This document shows, one piece after another, positions 18,773-27,800 of a stretch of DNA of 64,000 bases. Position numbers and translations under genes: made by a program. Source of the stretch: JAENVT01 sp963720775. Lineage in GTDB: Bacteria > Actinomycetota > Acidimicrobiia > Acidimicrobiales > Ilumatobacteraceae. The notes under the pieces are model-generated. The model saw only the letters and a list, made by a program, of their open reading frames with translations, did no database searches and had not been told where the DNA came from. The stretch covers positions 1-64,000 of the forward strand of contig CAVRGR010000008.1 of NCBI GenBank assembly GCA_963720775.1, read 5' to 3'. The stretch's first letter is position 1. Each line of letters opens with the position of its first letter.

Positions 18773-19177
18773 TCAGGGCAGCAGATTCAGCGGGCCATTC
18801 GTTGCTCGGACGACCGTGAAGTGCCGTCGGTCGAGTGTGGCGACCTCGGTGATTGCGAGACGCTCTGCGGTGGCCATGACCGAGGCGTCGACGGTGCCGA
18901 GCGGAAGGTCGCTGCAGCGGGCGACGAGTTCAGCGATACGTAGCCAATCTGCAGAGGCCACCGGTTCGGGGATCAGGTTGCCTGAGGCGAGATCGCCGAG
19001 GAACCTGACTTCGGCATCGACTCCCAGCCGAGTTGCAAGCAGATAGACCACCTCGGTGATCACCAGCATCGGCACCAGCAACGGGCCGGGATGCGTTTCG
19101 AGGAGGTCGAGACAGGCTTGGTGGTGACGGTCGTCGCGGTCGACATATGCGTACAGCGGGCCGGCGTCGACGATCAG
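18773..19177 (-). CDS. vapC: VapC-like PIN-domain toxin, non-canonical start
   Basis: About 134 residues. PIN ribonucleases cut RNA with a cluster of acidic residues; here these are D4 (IVDAGPLYAYVD), E42 (VITEVVYLL), D97 (GTVDASVM) and D116 (ATLDRRHF). The first ATG in frame (19081) would remove D4 and the first helix. No ATG, GTG or TTG exists between the domain start and the antitoxin end. I therefore place the start at CTG 19177, which overlaps the antitoxin stop (TGA 19176-19174); ATT 19183 is the alternative. Downstream partner of vapB. Confidence 0.75.
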   Translation of the reverse strand: MIVDAGPLYAYVDRDDRHHQACLDLLETHPGPLLVPMLVITEVVYLLATRLGVDAEVRFLGDLASGNLIPEPVASADWLRIAELVARCSDLPLGTVDASVMATAERLAITEVATLDRRHFTVVRATNGPLNLLP

Positions 19178-19407
19178 GGCAATGATGCGACCTCGTTGGC
19201 GAGGATCTCCTCGATCCGCTCCGAGATGTCGTCATGGCCGCTCGCTCCGGCGGCGGCGGCGAGCAGCTTGCGGCGTGGACGCGGGCCACCAAGATGAGCC
19301 TCGATTGCCTCGCGCGTCAGTTCGGACACGGTTGTCCCTCGCCGCTGCGCTTCGTGACGTAACCGCGCGTCGAGTTCGTCTGGGAGTTTCACCGTCGTGC
19401 GCTGCAT
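19174..19407 (-). CDS. vapB: VapB-like ribbon-helix-helix antitoxin
   Basis: 77 residues. An N-terminal RHH/CopG fold (QRTTVKLPDELDARLRHEA, then GTTVSELTREAIEAHL) binds the operator as a dimer. The C-terminal part, ISERIEEILANEVASLP, should wrap the toxin. The start at ATG 19407 is chosen because TATGCT lies 7 bases upstream; an in-frame ATG 4 codons earlier overlaps that hexamer. The stop overlaps the probable toxin start, as is usual for type II toxin-antitoxin operons. Confidence 0.85.
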   Translation of the reverse strand: MQRTTVKLPDELDARLRHEAQRRGTTVSELTREAIEAHLGGPRPRRKLLAAAAGASGHDDISERIEEILANEVASLP

Positions 19408-19414
19408 GTATGCC

Positions 19415-19420
19415 AGCATA
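19415..19420 (-). promoter_or_regulatory. -10 hexamer TATGCT for vapBC
   Basis: TATGCT plus 7 bases to ATG 19407. Confidence 0.5.
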
Positions 19421-19568
19421 CCGCTCGGGTCGTGGCCACACACAGATTGTTCGCCCGAGAACGAAAGTCGATGCCACATAGCTCAAGCGCCGAACGGCGC
19501 ATGCGTACTGCCGCACAACGCCGGATGTGGACGCATGGCGCGCGGGGCGAGCGTTGCCTGGCGGGGAA

Positions 19569-20555
19569 CTAGAGCAGGCCGAGGTCATGAACGGCCTGCC
19601 GCTCCTCGGCGAGCTCCGTGACCGACGCGTCGATCTTGCCGCGTGAGTAGGAGTCGATGTCGAGCCCTTGGACGATCGAGTACTCGCCGTTCTTGCACAC
19701 GCACGGGAACGACGAGATCAGGCCCTCGGTGACGCCGTACGAACCGTCACTCGGCACTGCCATCGACACCCAGTCGCCATCGGGCGTTCCAAGAGTCCAA
19801 GAGCGAACGTGGTCGATGGCGGCGTTGGCCGCCGACGCAGCCGACGAGGCGCCGCGGGCCTCGATGACCGCCGCGCCGCGCTTGGCGACGGTAGGGATGT
19901 AAGTGCCGTCGACCCAAGCGTGATCGTTGACGAGCTCGTACGCGTTCTTCCCCGACACCTTGGCATGGAACAGGTCGGGATACTGGGTGACCGAGTGATT
20001 GCCCCAGATCGTCATGTTGGTGATGTCGTTGACGGTCGTCGCCGTCTTCACGGCGAGCTGGCTGATGGCGCGGTTGTGATCGAGACGGGTCATCGCCGTG
20101 AACCGCCTGGGGTCGAGGTCGGGTGCGTTGCTCATGGCGATGAGCGCATTGGTGTTGGCCGGGTTACCGACGACGAGGACCTTGACGTCCTTCTTCGCAC
20201 TCTTGCCGAGCGCAGCTCCCTGCGGCTTGAAGATGCCGCCGTTGGCGCTCAAGAGATCGCTTCGTTCCATGCCGGCCTTGCGTGGCATCGCCCCCACGAG
20301 CAGGGCGACGTCGGCATCGCCGAAGGCAACGTTGGCGTCGTCGGTGCAGACGACACCGGCAAGCAGTGGGAACGCGCAGTCGTCGAGCTCCATCTTCACG
20401 CCGCCCAGCGCGCCGAGCGCCGGAGTGATCTCGAGCAGTTGCAGGATCACGGGCGTGTCGGGACCGAGCATCGAACCCGATGCGATCCGGAACAACAGGC
20501 TGTAGCCGATCTGGCCGGCGGCACCGGTGACGGCAACTCGAACAGGTGTGGTCAT
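19569..20555 (-). CDS. mdh: malate dehydrogenase
   Basis: 328 residues. It converts malate and oxaloacetate with NAD. The Rossmann loop VAVTGAAGQIGYSLLFRIASG comes first, followed by VGAMPRKAGMERSDLL, VVGNPANTNALI, the substrate-binding LDHNRAISQLA and the catalytic histidine in IWGNHSVTQYPD. This is the dimeric MDH form with the TGAAGQIGY loop. The hexamer TACGCT stands 7 bases upstream of ATG 20555, so it is likely transcribed on its own, although the acyltransferase gene upstream ends only 43 bp away in the same direction. Confidence 0.97.
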   Translation of the reverse strand: MTTPVRVAVTGAAGQIGYSLLFRIASGSMLGPDTPVILQLLEITPALGALGGVKMELDDCAFPLLAGVVCTDDANVAFGDADVALLVGAMPRKAGMERSDLLSANGGIFKPQGAALGKSAKKDVKVLVVGNPANTNALIAMSNAPDLDPRRFTAMTRLDHNRAISQLAVKTATTVNDITNMTIWGNHSVTQYPDLFHAKVSGKNAYELVNDHAWVDGTYIPTVAKRGAAVIEARGASSAASAANAAIDHVRSWTLGTPDGDWVSMAVPSDGSYGVTEGLISSFPCVCKNGEYSIVQGLDIDSYSRGKIDASVTELAEERQAVHDLGLL

Positions 20556-20562
20556 GTCATCG

Positions 20563-20568
20563 AGCGTA
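20563..20568 (-). promoter_or_regulatory. -10 hexamer TACGCT for mdh
   Basis: TACGCT plus 7 bases to ATG 20555. Confidence 0.55.
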
Positions 20569-20598
20569 GGTCGCCGCTCGGACCGATCGACAAACGGG

Positions 20599-22632
20599 TC
20601 AGGTCGGCAGACCGAGCGCTACGAGGATGATGTCTCGGTAGAACTGTTTGGCCGCGTCGTCGCTGAGGTGCACACCGCCGTCGCTGCCGGACAGGTGGCC
20701 GGAGATCTCAGCGGCGCGGGCTTCCCAATCGAGCACCACGACGTTCGGGTGTGTGGCGGGAAGCGAGCGGATGATGTCGTTGTTGCCGGCGATCCACGGC
20801 TTGGGCGCCTTCACGGTCATCATCACGACCTTCGGAACGTCTTTGACCTCATTGAGCACCGCCTCGTACTGGTCGGCAGTGACGGCACCGTTGGTGCCCA
20901 GTTGGATCACAACGCCCAGCGTGATGTGATACTTCGTCTTGGCCAGTTGCAATTGCTCCAACTCCCACGTCGGGCCCTTCGAGACCTCGGCCACCGTCTT
21001 GATGCCGCGGGCCTCGAGCACGGGCTTGGCGCCGAGCATCACCGATTCGCCGACCGCGAAGATCGGCACGTCTTGCAGCACCGGCAATGTGGTCGTGGTC
21101 GACGTTGTTGGCGGAGGCGGCGGAACTGTCTGGCCCGGCGCAGCGGTGACGTCGGGGCCGACAGGGGCGACGACTTGGGCAGGCCCGATCGACGTTGGAG
21201 CGTCAGTGGCAACCGGTGGGGTGGAAGCATCGATTGCCCGGCCGGCCTGGCTGTCGCATTCGATCTGGCCGACACACCGGTTGCCGGCCATCGCGATGCT
21301 GACGCCGGCGAAGCCCACCAGCGCGGCGCTGACGACGCCGAACCCGGCAAGACGCTGCCGTCGTTTGTAGGCAGCAGCGGTGCGCGGTCGCCGATCGCCG
21401 CGCAGCCACTCGCCGAGGCGGCCCTGCCGGATCGGCGTTTCGATGTAGCGATAGCTCGCTTCGGTGACCGGCAACGTCACGCACATCGCCAGCACCCACT
21501 GCCTGCCGCTCATCATCACACCGGCCTGGCCGCGGATGATCTGGTAGATCGGCCAGTGGTAGAGGTACATGCCGTAGCTGCGAGTGCCCACCCAGTTGAA
21601 CACAGGATTGCCGAGCAGCCTGCCCATCAACGCGCGCTGGTGCGTGACGGCAGCGATCACCATCAGCGTCGCCAATCCGGTGAGGAAGAACCCGCCACGG
21701 AACAGCCACGGGTTGAAACGGATTCCGGTCTGGCGGCCATCGCCCGAGAGGGTGAGCTTCCACATGAGGAACCCGAGCGCGGCGAGACCACCGAGCGCCA
21801 GCAGATCGAGCAGCTGACCCTTGTCGCGCGCTCTGCCGCGTAGCAAGGCCATCGGCCTCCAGACCATCGCGAACGCGGCGCCGAGCAGCAGCCCACCGGC
21901 GCGTGCGAACGTGCCGAGGTACAAGGTCTCGTTGATGCTGATGCAGCGACCGAACAGCTTCCAGTACCCGTTCATGGCGTCAGGTGCGCACGTCGTTGCC
22001 ACATCGCCGTTGGCGAACAGCAACCCGACCATGAACGCGATCCACGCACTGATGCCGAACAGCCACACGGCCACCCGCGGCAGACGATTGCGGCCGAGCC
22101 GCAAGATGCCGATCATCACCAACGGCCAGATCAAGTAGAACTGCTCCTCCACGGCGAGCGACCACAGATGTCGCAGCGGAACGAACGCCTCGTTGGCCGT
22201 GTACCCCTGGCCGACGAAGAGCTGATACCAGTTGCTGCTGTAGAAGATGCCGGCAAGGAAATCGCCACGCGTCCGGCCTTGCGGCTGCCGCCTGAACAGC
22301 GCCATGTAGACGGCAAGCGCGCTCATCATCGTCAACACGGCCGGCAGCAATCGCCTGGCGCGACGCATCCAGAACTTGCGCAGAGCAACGCGGCCGGTAC
22401 GTTCGTGCTCGCCGATCAACAACAGCGTGATCAAGTATCCACTGATCACGAAGAACACCTCGACGCCCAAGAAGCCGCCACCCAGCCACGTGTGGTTGGC
22501 GTGGTAGAGCATCACGGCCACCACCGCGAGAGCGCGCATGCCATCGAGGCCCGGCAGGTAGGGCACCCGGTTGAGCTGCCGTTTCGGCGCGCTGAAGGCG
22601 ATTCGCGCGTGACTCGCCGTCCGGGTACTCAT
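20599..22632 (-). CDS. OafA/YrhL-type acyltransferase with C-terminal SGNH-like domain
   Basis: 677 residues from ATG 22632. An acyltransferase-3 membrane domain occupies about residues 20-400, starting VPYLPGLDGMRALAVVAVML and including FLGVEVFFVISGYLITLLL and the RxxR motif FWMRRARRLLPAV; about ten helices are visible. A further helix (FGVVSAALVGFAGVSIAMAG) leads to a proline/threonine-rich linker. The periplasmic SGNH-like domain starts at IFAVGESVMLGAKPVLEARG and ends GGVHLSDDAAKQFYRDII. Such proteins O-acylate surface polysaccharides or lipids; the acceptor here is unknown. Confidence 0.88.
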   Translation of the reverse strand: MSTRTASHARIAFSAPKRQLNRVPYLPGLDGMRALAVVAVMLYHANHTWLGGGFLGVEVFFVISGYLITLLLIGEHERTGRVALRKFWMRRARRLLPAVLTMMSALAVYMALFRRQPQGRTRGDFLAGIFYSSNWYQLFVGQGYTANEAFVPLRHLWSLAVEEQFYLIWPLVMIGILRLGRNRLPRVAVWLFGISAWIAFMVGLLFANGDVATTCAPDAMNGYWKLFGRCISINETLYLGTFARAGGLLLGAAFAMVWRPMALLRGRARDKGQLLDLLALGGLAALGFLMWKLTLSGDGRQTGIRFNPWLFRGGFFLTGLATLMVIAAVTHQRALMGRLLGNPVFNWVGTRSYGMYLYHWPIYQIIRGQAGVMMSGRQWVLAMCVTLPVTEASYRYIETPIRQGRLGEWLRGDRRPRTAAAYKRRQRLAGFGVVSAALVGFAGVSIAMAGNRCVGQIECDSQAGRAIDASTPPVATDAPTSIGPAQVVAPVGPDVTAAPGQTVPPPPPTTSTTTTLPVLQDVPIFAVGESVMLGAKPVLEARGIKTVAEVSKGPTWELEQLQLAKTKYHITLGVVIQLGTNGAVTADQYEAVLNEVKDVPKVVMMTVKAPKPWIAGNNDIIRSLPATHPNVVVLDWEARAAEISGHLSGSDGGVHLSDDAAKQFYRDIILVALGLPT

Positions 22633-22672
22633 CGGGTGACCAGTATCGTCGATCGACCACCTCGGAACGTGT

Positions 22673-24161
22673 TCAGTGCCTGAAGTGACGCTCCCCCGTG
22701 AACACCATCGCGATCCCGTGTTCGTCGGCAGCGGCGACAACCTCGGCGTCACGCATGCTGCCCCCGGGTTGGATCACAGCGACGACCCCGGCAGCAACTG
22801 CCACGTCGAGTCCGTCCCGGAACGGGAAGAAGGCATCGCTGGCGCACGCTCCTCCCTGTGCCCGGCCAGCGGCGCGTTCGGCCGCGATGCGTGCCGAGTC
22901 GACCCGGTTCTGTTGGCCGGCACCGATGCCAACAGCTTGGAGGCCCTTGGCGTAGACGATGGCGTTGCTGCTCACCGCTGTACACACCTGCCACGCGAAC
23001 CGCAAGTCGGCCCATTGATCGTCTGTCGGTGCGACGGAGGTGACCACCCGCCACGTCGCCGGGTCGAGCTCGATCGTGTCGACCTCTTGCACCAACAGCC
23101 CGCCGTCGATCGAGCGCACGTCGAGCGCGGTGCCGTACGGAGGCGGTCCGGCGAGGATGCGCAGATTCTTCTTCTCGGCGAGGATTGCCACAGCCGTCGT
23201 CGTCGAACGATGGAGCGACGATCACCTCGGTGAACACCGCCGCCAAGGCTTCGGCAAGTGCCGCCGGCACGGGGCGATTGAGGGCCACGATGCCACCGAA
23301 CGCACTCACCGGATCGCAGGCGTTGGCGGCGACGTAGGCCTCCGTGATGTCGTCACGAATGGCGACACCGCAGGGGTTTGCATGCTTGACGATCACACAC
23401 GCGGGGCCTTCGAAGCGATGGACCAGCCGCCAAGCAGCCTCGGTGTCGAACAGGTTGAGGTAGCTCATCTCCTTGCCACCGAGCTGCACGGCATCGTCCC
23501 ACCAACTGCGCCGACCTTCGACCCTGTACCGCGCTCCGGACTGATGGGGGTTCTCGCCGTACCGCAAGGTCTGAACCTTGGTCAACGACAGATGCATGGT
23601 GTCGGGGAGCACCTCGTCGTCGAACCACGAGGCGATCTGCGCGTCGTACGCGGCGATCCGTGCGAACGCATCTCGTGCCAGGCGCCGCTTCGTTGCCGCG
23701 CTGATCTCGCCGCCGGCGCGGAGCTCGGCGAGCACGGCGGTGTAGTCGGCGGGCTCGACGATGACGGCGACGAACTGATGGTTCTTCGCCGCGGCGCGCA
23801 CCATCGCCGGGCCGCCGATATCGATCAGTTCGATGCTCGGATCACTGGCGAACGGGTACAGGTTGCACACCACGAGATCGATCGGCTCGATCCCGTGCTC
23901 GGCCATGTCGGTGCGGTGTTCGGCCTTGGTCGGATCGGCCAGCAGCCCGCCGTGGATCTTCGGATGGAGAGTGACGACGCGGTGATCGAGGATGGCCGGC
24001 ACACCCGTGAGGTCGGCGAGATCGGTCACCGGCGTGCCGGCCTGGGCGATCACCTTGGCTGTGCCACCGCTGCTGATGATGCGCCAACCCAGTTGATGGA
24101 GACCATCGGCGAGCTCGACGATGCCGGTCTTGTCGTACACGGAGAGCAACGCGGTGGGCAT
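22673..24161 (-). CDS. purH: bifunctional purine biosynthesis protein PurH, single-base frameshift
   Basis: PurH performs the last two steps of IMP synthesis (AICAR formyltransferase and IMP cyclohydrolase). The first frame from ATG 24161 carries the cyclohydrolase MGS-like domain (LLSVYDKTGIVELADGL, ISSGGTAKVI, TLHPKIHGGLLA) and the start of the formyltransferase (QTLRYGENPHQSGARY, VIVKHANPCGVA, DPVSAFGGIVALN). It then breaks near 23193-23196. The remainder continues in another frame (AVAILAEKKNLRIL, SSNAIVYAKGLQAVGIGAGQ, GACASDAFFPFRDGLD) to the stop at 22673. Removing one G from the GACGGCTG context rejoins them. All family motifs are otherwise intact, so a sequencing insertion is the simplest explanation. 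About 496 residues when corrected. Confidence 0.88.
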
Positions 24162-24169
24162 GGTTCCCG

Positions 24170-24175
24170 ACAGTA
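24170..24175 (-). promoter_or_regulatory. -10 hexamer TACTGT for purH
   Basis: TACTGT plus 8 bases to ATG 24161. Confidence 0.45.
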
Positions 24176-24216
24176 CGGGATGAGAGGTATTACACGATCG
24201 GGGTCTTTACAAGGTG

Positions 24217-24253
24217 TACGGTGCGCGTTGGCTGAGTTCGTTCATATTGGAGG
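24217..24253 (+). promoter_or_regulatory. -10 TACGGT (24217-24222) and SD GGAGG (24249-24253)
   Basis: TACGGT leads to a leader of about 30 bases with GGAGG 5 bases before GTG 24259. The Shine-Dalgarno site decides the start. Confidence 0.5.
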
Positions 24254-24258
24254 CAACT

Positions 24259-24828
24259 GTGGATCTGAGCAAGTTCAAGACATCCGACTGGTTGAAGGTC
24301 GGTGGAGCCGCTGGTTTTCTGATCTTCGGATTCTTTCACTGGACAACCGTTTCGGGTCCGGGTGGGTTCGCCGCCGGCAGTGGCTACAACGTCTTTCACT
24401 TCTTCTTCACCGGTACGGTCCCGTGGATTCTCGTCTTGGCGACGGGTGTAATCACGTTCCTCATGGTGACAGGAACGATGAAGCCTGGGTCGCTGCCGTG
24501 GCCGCTCATCATGTTGGGTGCGACTGGACTCGCGGCACTGCTGTTGTTGATCCGCCTCATCTTCAACCCACTCGACGGCAAGGACGCAATCGAAGCGTTT
24601 GGCGGGAGCGTCGGTCGCGGGATCGGCCTGATCCTGTCGGTCATCTCAGGGCTGGTTGCCTTCGCCGGTGCGTTCATGGGCTTCAAGGAGTCCGGTGGCG
24701 AGCTTTCCGATCTGAAGGACATGAACAAGATCAAGGGCGCGTTCCAAGGCGCCGGTGGCGACTCGGCTCCCCCGCCGCCACCGCCTCCCGGCATGTCACC
24801 CCCGCCCCCGCCGCCGCCCCCGGCCTGA
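24259..24828 (+). CDS. four-helix membrane protein with proline-rich tail
   Basis: 189 residues from GTG 24259. Four hydrophobic segments are seen: WLKVGGAAGFLIFGFF, WILVLATGVITFLMV, WPLIMLGATGLAALLLLIRL and GLILSVISGLVAFAGAFMGF. A short cytosolic region (ESGGELSDLKDMNKIKGAF) precedes a tail of two polyproline runs separated by GMS. No family name is certain; similar small integral proteins with proline tails occur in actinobacteria. It is followed 17 bp later by a strong terminator. Confidence 0.7.
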   Translation: MDLSKFKTSDWLKVGGAAGFLIFGFFHWTTVSGPGGFAAGSGYNVFHFFFTGTVPWILVLATGVITFLMVTGTMKPGSLPWPLIMLGATGLAALLLLIRLIFNPLDGKDAIEAFGGSVGRGIGLILSVISGLVAFAGAFMGFKESGGELSDLKDMNKIKGAFQGAGGDSAPPPPPPPGMSPPPPPPPPA

Positions 24829-24845
24829 TCCACAACGCTCGCACG

Positions 24846-24873
24846 AAGAGCCCCGCCGATCGGCGGGGCTCTT
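24846..24873. terminator. bidirectional rho-independent terminator
   Basis: A perfect 28-bp palindrome with half AAGAGCCCCGCCGA, followed by TTTCGCG on the + side and flanked by A residues on the other strand. It separates the convergent proline-tailed protein gene and the 5-kb secreted protein gene, and is the clearest terminator in the window. Confidence 0.9.
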
Positions 24874-24889
24874 TCGCGTTACCGGTCGA

Positions 24890-27800
24890 TCATTGCGCGG
24901 CGCCGCGGAACGCCACCACCTGCATGACGTAGCTCCCACCTTGCGGAGCAGTCGCGCTGTAGGTACCGGTGGCAGTGACGATCCGGTCCTCGGCGATGTC
25001 GAGGTCGGGCGTGGTGATGATGCGGCTGGTGAAGCTGGTGCCGGCGCCGTTGAATCCGCCGGTGGTCACACCAGCACCGAAGATCAACGCCTTCGCGGCC
25101 GTGGTCGTCACGTTGCCGCTGTTGGCGGTGGCGCCGCTACCGGCGGCCGAGGCCGTGGCGATGACCGGGTTGGCGGAGTCGATCCCTGTGTACTCCAAGA
25201 TTCGAAGGTCGACGAAGCTGGCGGCGCGATCGAAGTTGGCAGTCACGGTGTTGGTGCCACCCACGATGCTCTTCGCGTAGTAAATGGCCTGGCTCACCCC
25301 TGAGCCTCGCGTGACCGGCGCTGCCAATTGATACACGTTTCCGCTGCTATCGGTGACCGATGTGATGTTCGACACGACATCGTTCCAACCGATGGCGACC
25401 ACATTGAAGTTGCCGGCCGTCTGGGCTTGCGAATAGGCAGCGGACACCGCCGTCTGGGAGCTCTGGGGCGTCGTACTCTTGACTTGCACGAAGCCGATCG
25501 GAGTCAACACAGGGGTCACGGTGTAGGTGGCGGTGTACGACTGGGCAGAGGCCGGGACCACGACGACATGCGTTTGGTCACCGCCGTCCGACCACGAGGC
25601 AAAGGTGTAGTTGCTGCTTCCACTGGTCGCGTTGCGGGCCTCGATGGTGTGGTTGAAACCAACCAGGGTGTCGTAGACGAACGGAGTGGTCTTGGCAATG
25701 CCGTCGAGGTACAACGTCTGTCCACTTGGCACCGTGTCGAACGTCAGGTTGACCTTGGTCGGCCAGATGAGGACCGTCTTGGTGTCGGTGAGGCCGGTCG
25801 AGTCGGTCACGGTCAACATGATGCGGTACCGGACGAGACCGCTGAAGTCGTGGCCGGTGGTCGGAATGGTGAAGGTGCCACTCTTCACCCCAACGATGGG
25901 AATGCCAGGATGCACATGGCCTTCGTGCAGCATGTCGATGGTCCAGGTGAAGGCGCTGGCCGGCAAGGTGCCGTCCTCGGGGTCGACGGCATCGCCGGAG
26001 AAGGAGATGACATCTCCGGCCAAGAAGAACGCGCCGTCGGTGGGTGAGGTCAGGGTCGCCACCGGACGGTTGCCGACGCTGATGCTGATCGGTGTCGAGT
26101 TGGAGGTGTTGACTCCGTCGGAGACCGCCAGTCGGGCGGAATAGGTGCCGGATTGCGTGTAGGTGTGCACGGGGTTGGCAGCCGTCGAAGTGGTGTTGTC
26201 GCCGAACGTCCACAGGTAGGTGAGTGCATGACCCTCGGGATCCGACGAACCGGCGCTGGAGAACGTGACGTCGAGCGGCGTCGGCCCGGCAGTCGGGGTA
26301 GCCGAGGCCGCCACCACGGGTGCCTGGTTGGAGCTGACGTAGCTGATTCGGCGGAGCTTGCTGATGCCGAAGCTGCCACTGATGTCGGAGTATCCGAGGT
26401 CGAGGTAGTACAGATTGCCGTCCGGACCTTCGATCAGGTAGACGATGTCACCGTACGGGCCATCGACGGAACCGTCGGCCGGCTCGAAGTTGAAGACACC
26501 CGCGACGTTGCCATTGGCATCGAACGACAGGTCGCGAATCCAGTTCTGGGTGTAGTCGGCGAAGAAGTAGCGACCGTCGAAGCCGGCGGGGAAGGTGTCG
26601 CCGTGGTAGACGAAGCCACCAGTGATGGCGGCGTCGCGGCCGTTGTGGGCATAGGTGTACAACGGGCTGGTGCACGGCGCCGAGCAGTCGCCCTCGTAGT
26701 TCGCCCAGCCGTAGTTGGCACCGCGGGCTCCGAGGTCCACCTCTTCCTGGGCAGTCGAGTAGTCGTTGCCGCCGACGTCACCGATGTACATGCGCCCCGT
26801 TGGCGCGTCGTAGTAGGCGCGATACGGATTGCGCAGGCCATAGGCCCAGATGGAATCGACGTGCGGCCCGGTGCCGTCGTAGAACGGGTTGTCGGTGGGA
26901 ACAGTGCCATCCAGGTTGATGCGGTGGACCTTGCCGCGAGGACTGTTCAGGTTTTGGGCAGCCGCAGCGTCGAAGTGCTCGCCGGTCGTGAAGTACAGCT
27001 TGCCGTCGTTGCCGAACATGATGGCGCCGCCGTGGTGCTCGGCGTTGGCGTTCTGCGGATCCTCGTACAGCACGAACTCGCTGCCCGCGACGGTGCCGGT
27101 GTTGGTGGCATTGGCGGTGAAGCGCGACAACCGGTCGTGGTTCGGTGTGCCGAGCGTGTAGAAGACGTAGTAGTAGTGATTGGTGGCGAAGTTGGGGTCG
27201 AGGGCGAAGTCGTAGATGCCTTGTTGCACGCCCGCCGTGCCAACGTTGGTGAGCTGCAGGAACGGCGTTGGGTCGGGCGTCGTGTACGGCGCCGGCACGA
27301 TCTTGATCTTGCCGGCCAACTCGGCGATCAACAGCCGGCCATCGGGCAGGAACTTCATTGCCGTCGGCAGGTTGAATCCGGTCGCCAGGATGTCGTTCTG
27401 GAAGAAGTTGGTGTTGGCGACGTTGACCGCAACAGACGTCGACGTCGTCACGTTGCCGGCGGCATCGCGGGCGGTTGCCGTCAGGGTGTGAGCGCCGTTC
27501 GTGACCGTGCGGCTGTCCCACGCCAAGCCGTACGGATCGGCCGCATCTTCCGGGCCGGTGGCGACGCCGTCGACGTAGAACTGCACACCAGCGACCCCGA
27601 CGTTGTCACTCGCCTGGGCCGTCACCGAGACGATGTCGCTGACCTGGCTGTTGTTTGCCGGCGCGGTGATCGACACGGAAGGCGGGGTCGGATCGGATGA
27701 TCCGACACCACCGAGTGGCGTGTTCATCGCGGCCTGGTTCTCGGAGGCGGTGAGAGCCCTGTTGTAGATGCGCACATCATCGATGCGACCGTTGAAGAAG

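Noticed and set aside
18773..19081. VapC starting at ATG 19081
   Set aside because: This start would delete the first catalytic aspartate and the first strand of the PIN domain.
22673..24161. Programmed frameshifting in purH
   Set aside because: There is no slippery heptamer or stimulatory structure at the break, and PurH is not known to use recoding. A sequencing indel is simpler.
23040..24932. A 630-codon open frame antisense to purH and running over the membrane protein gene
   Set aside because: It crosses two genes with clear domain evidence and its translation shows no family feature.
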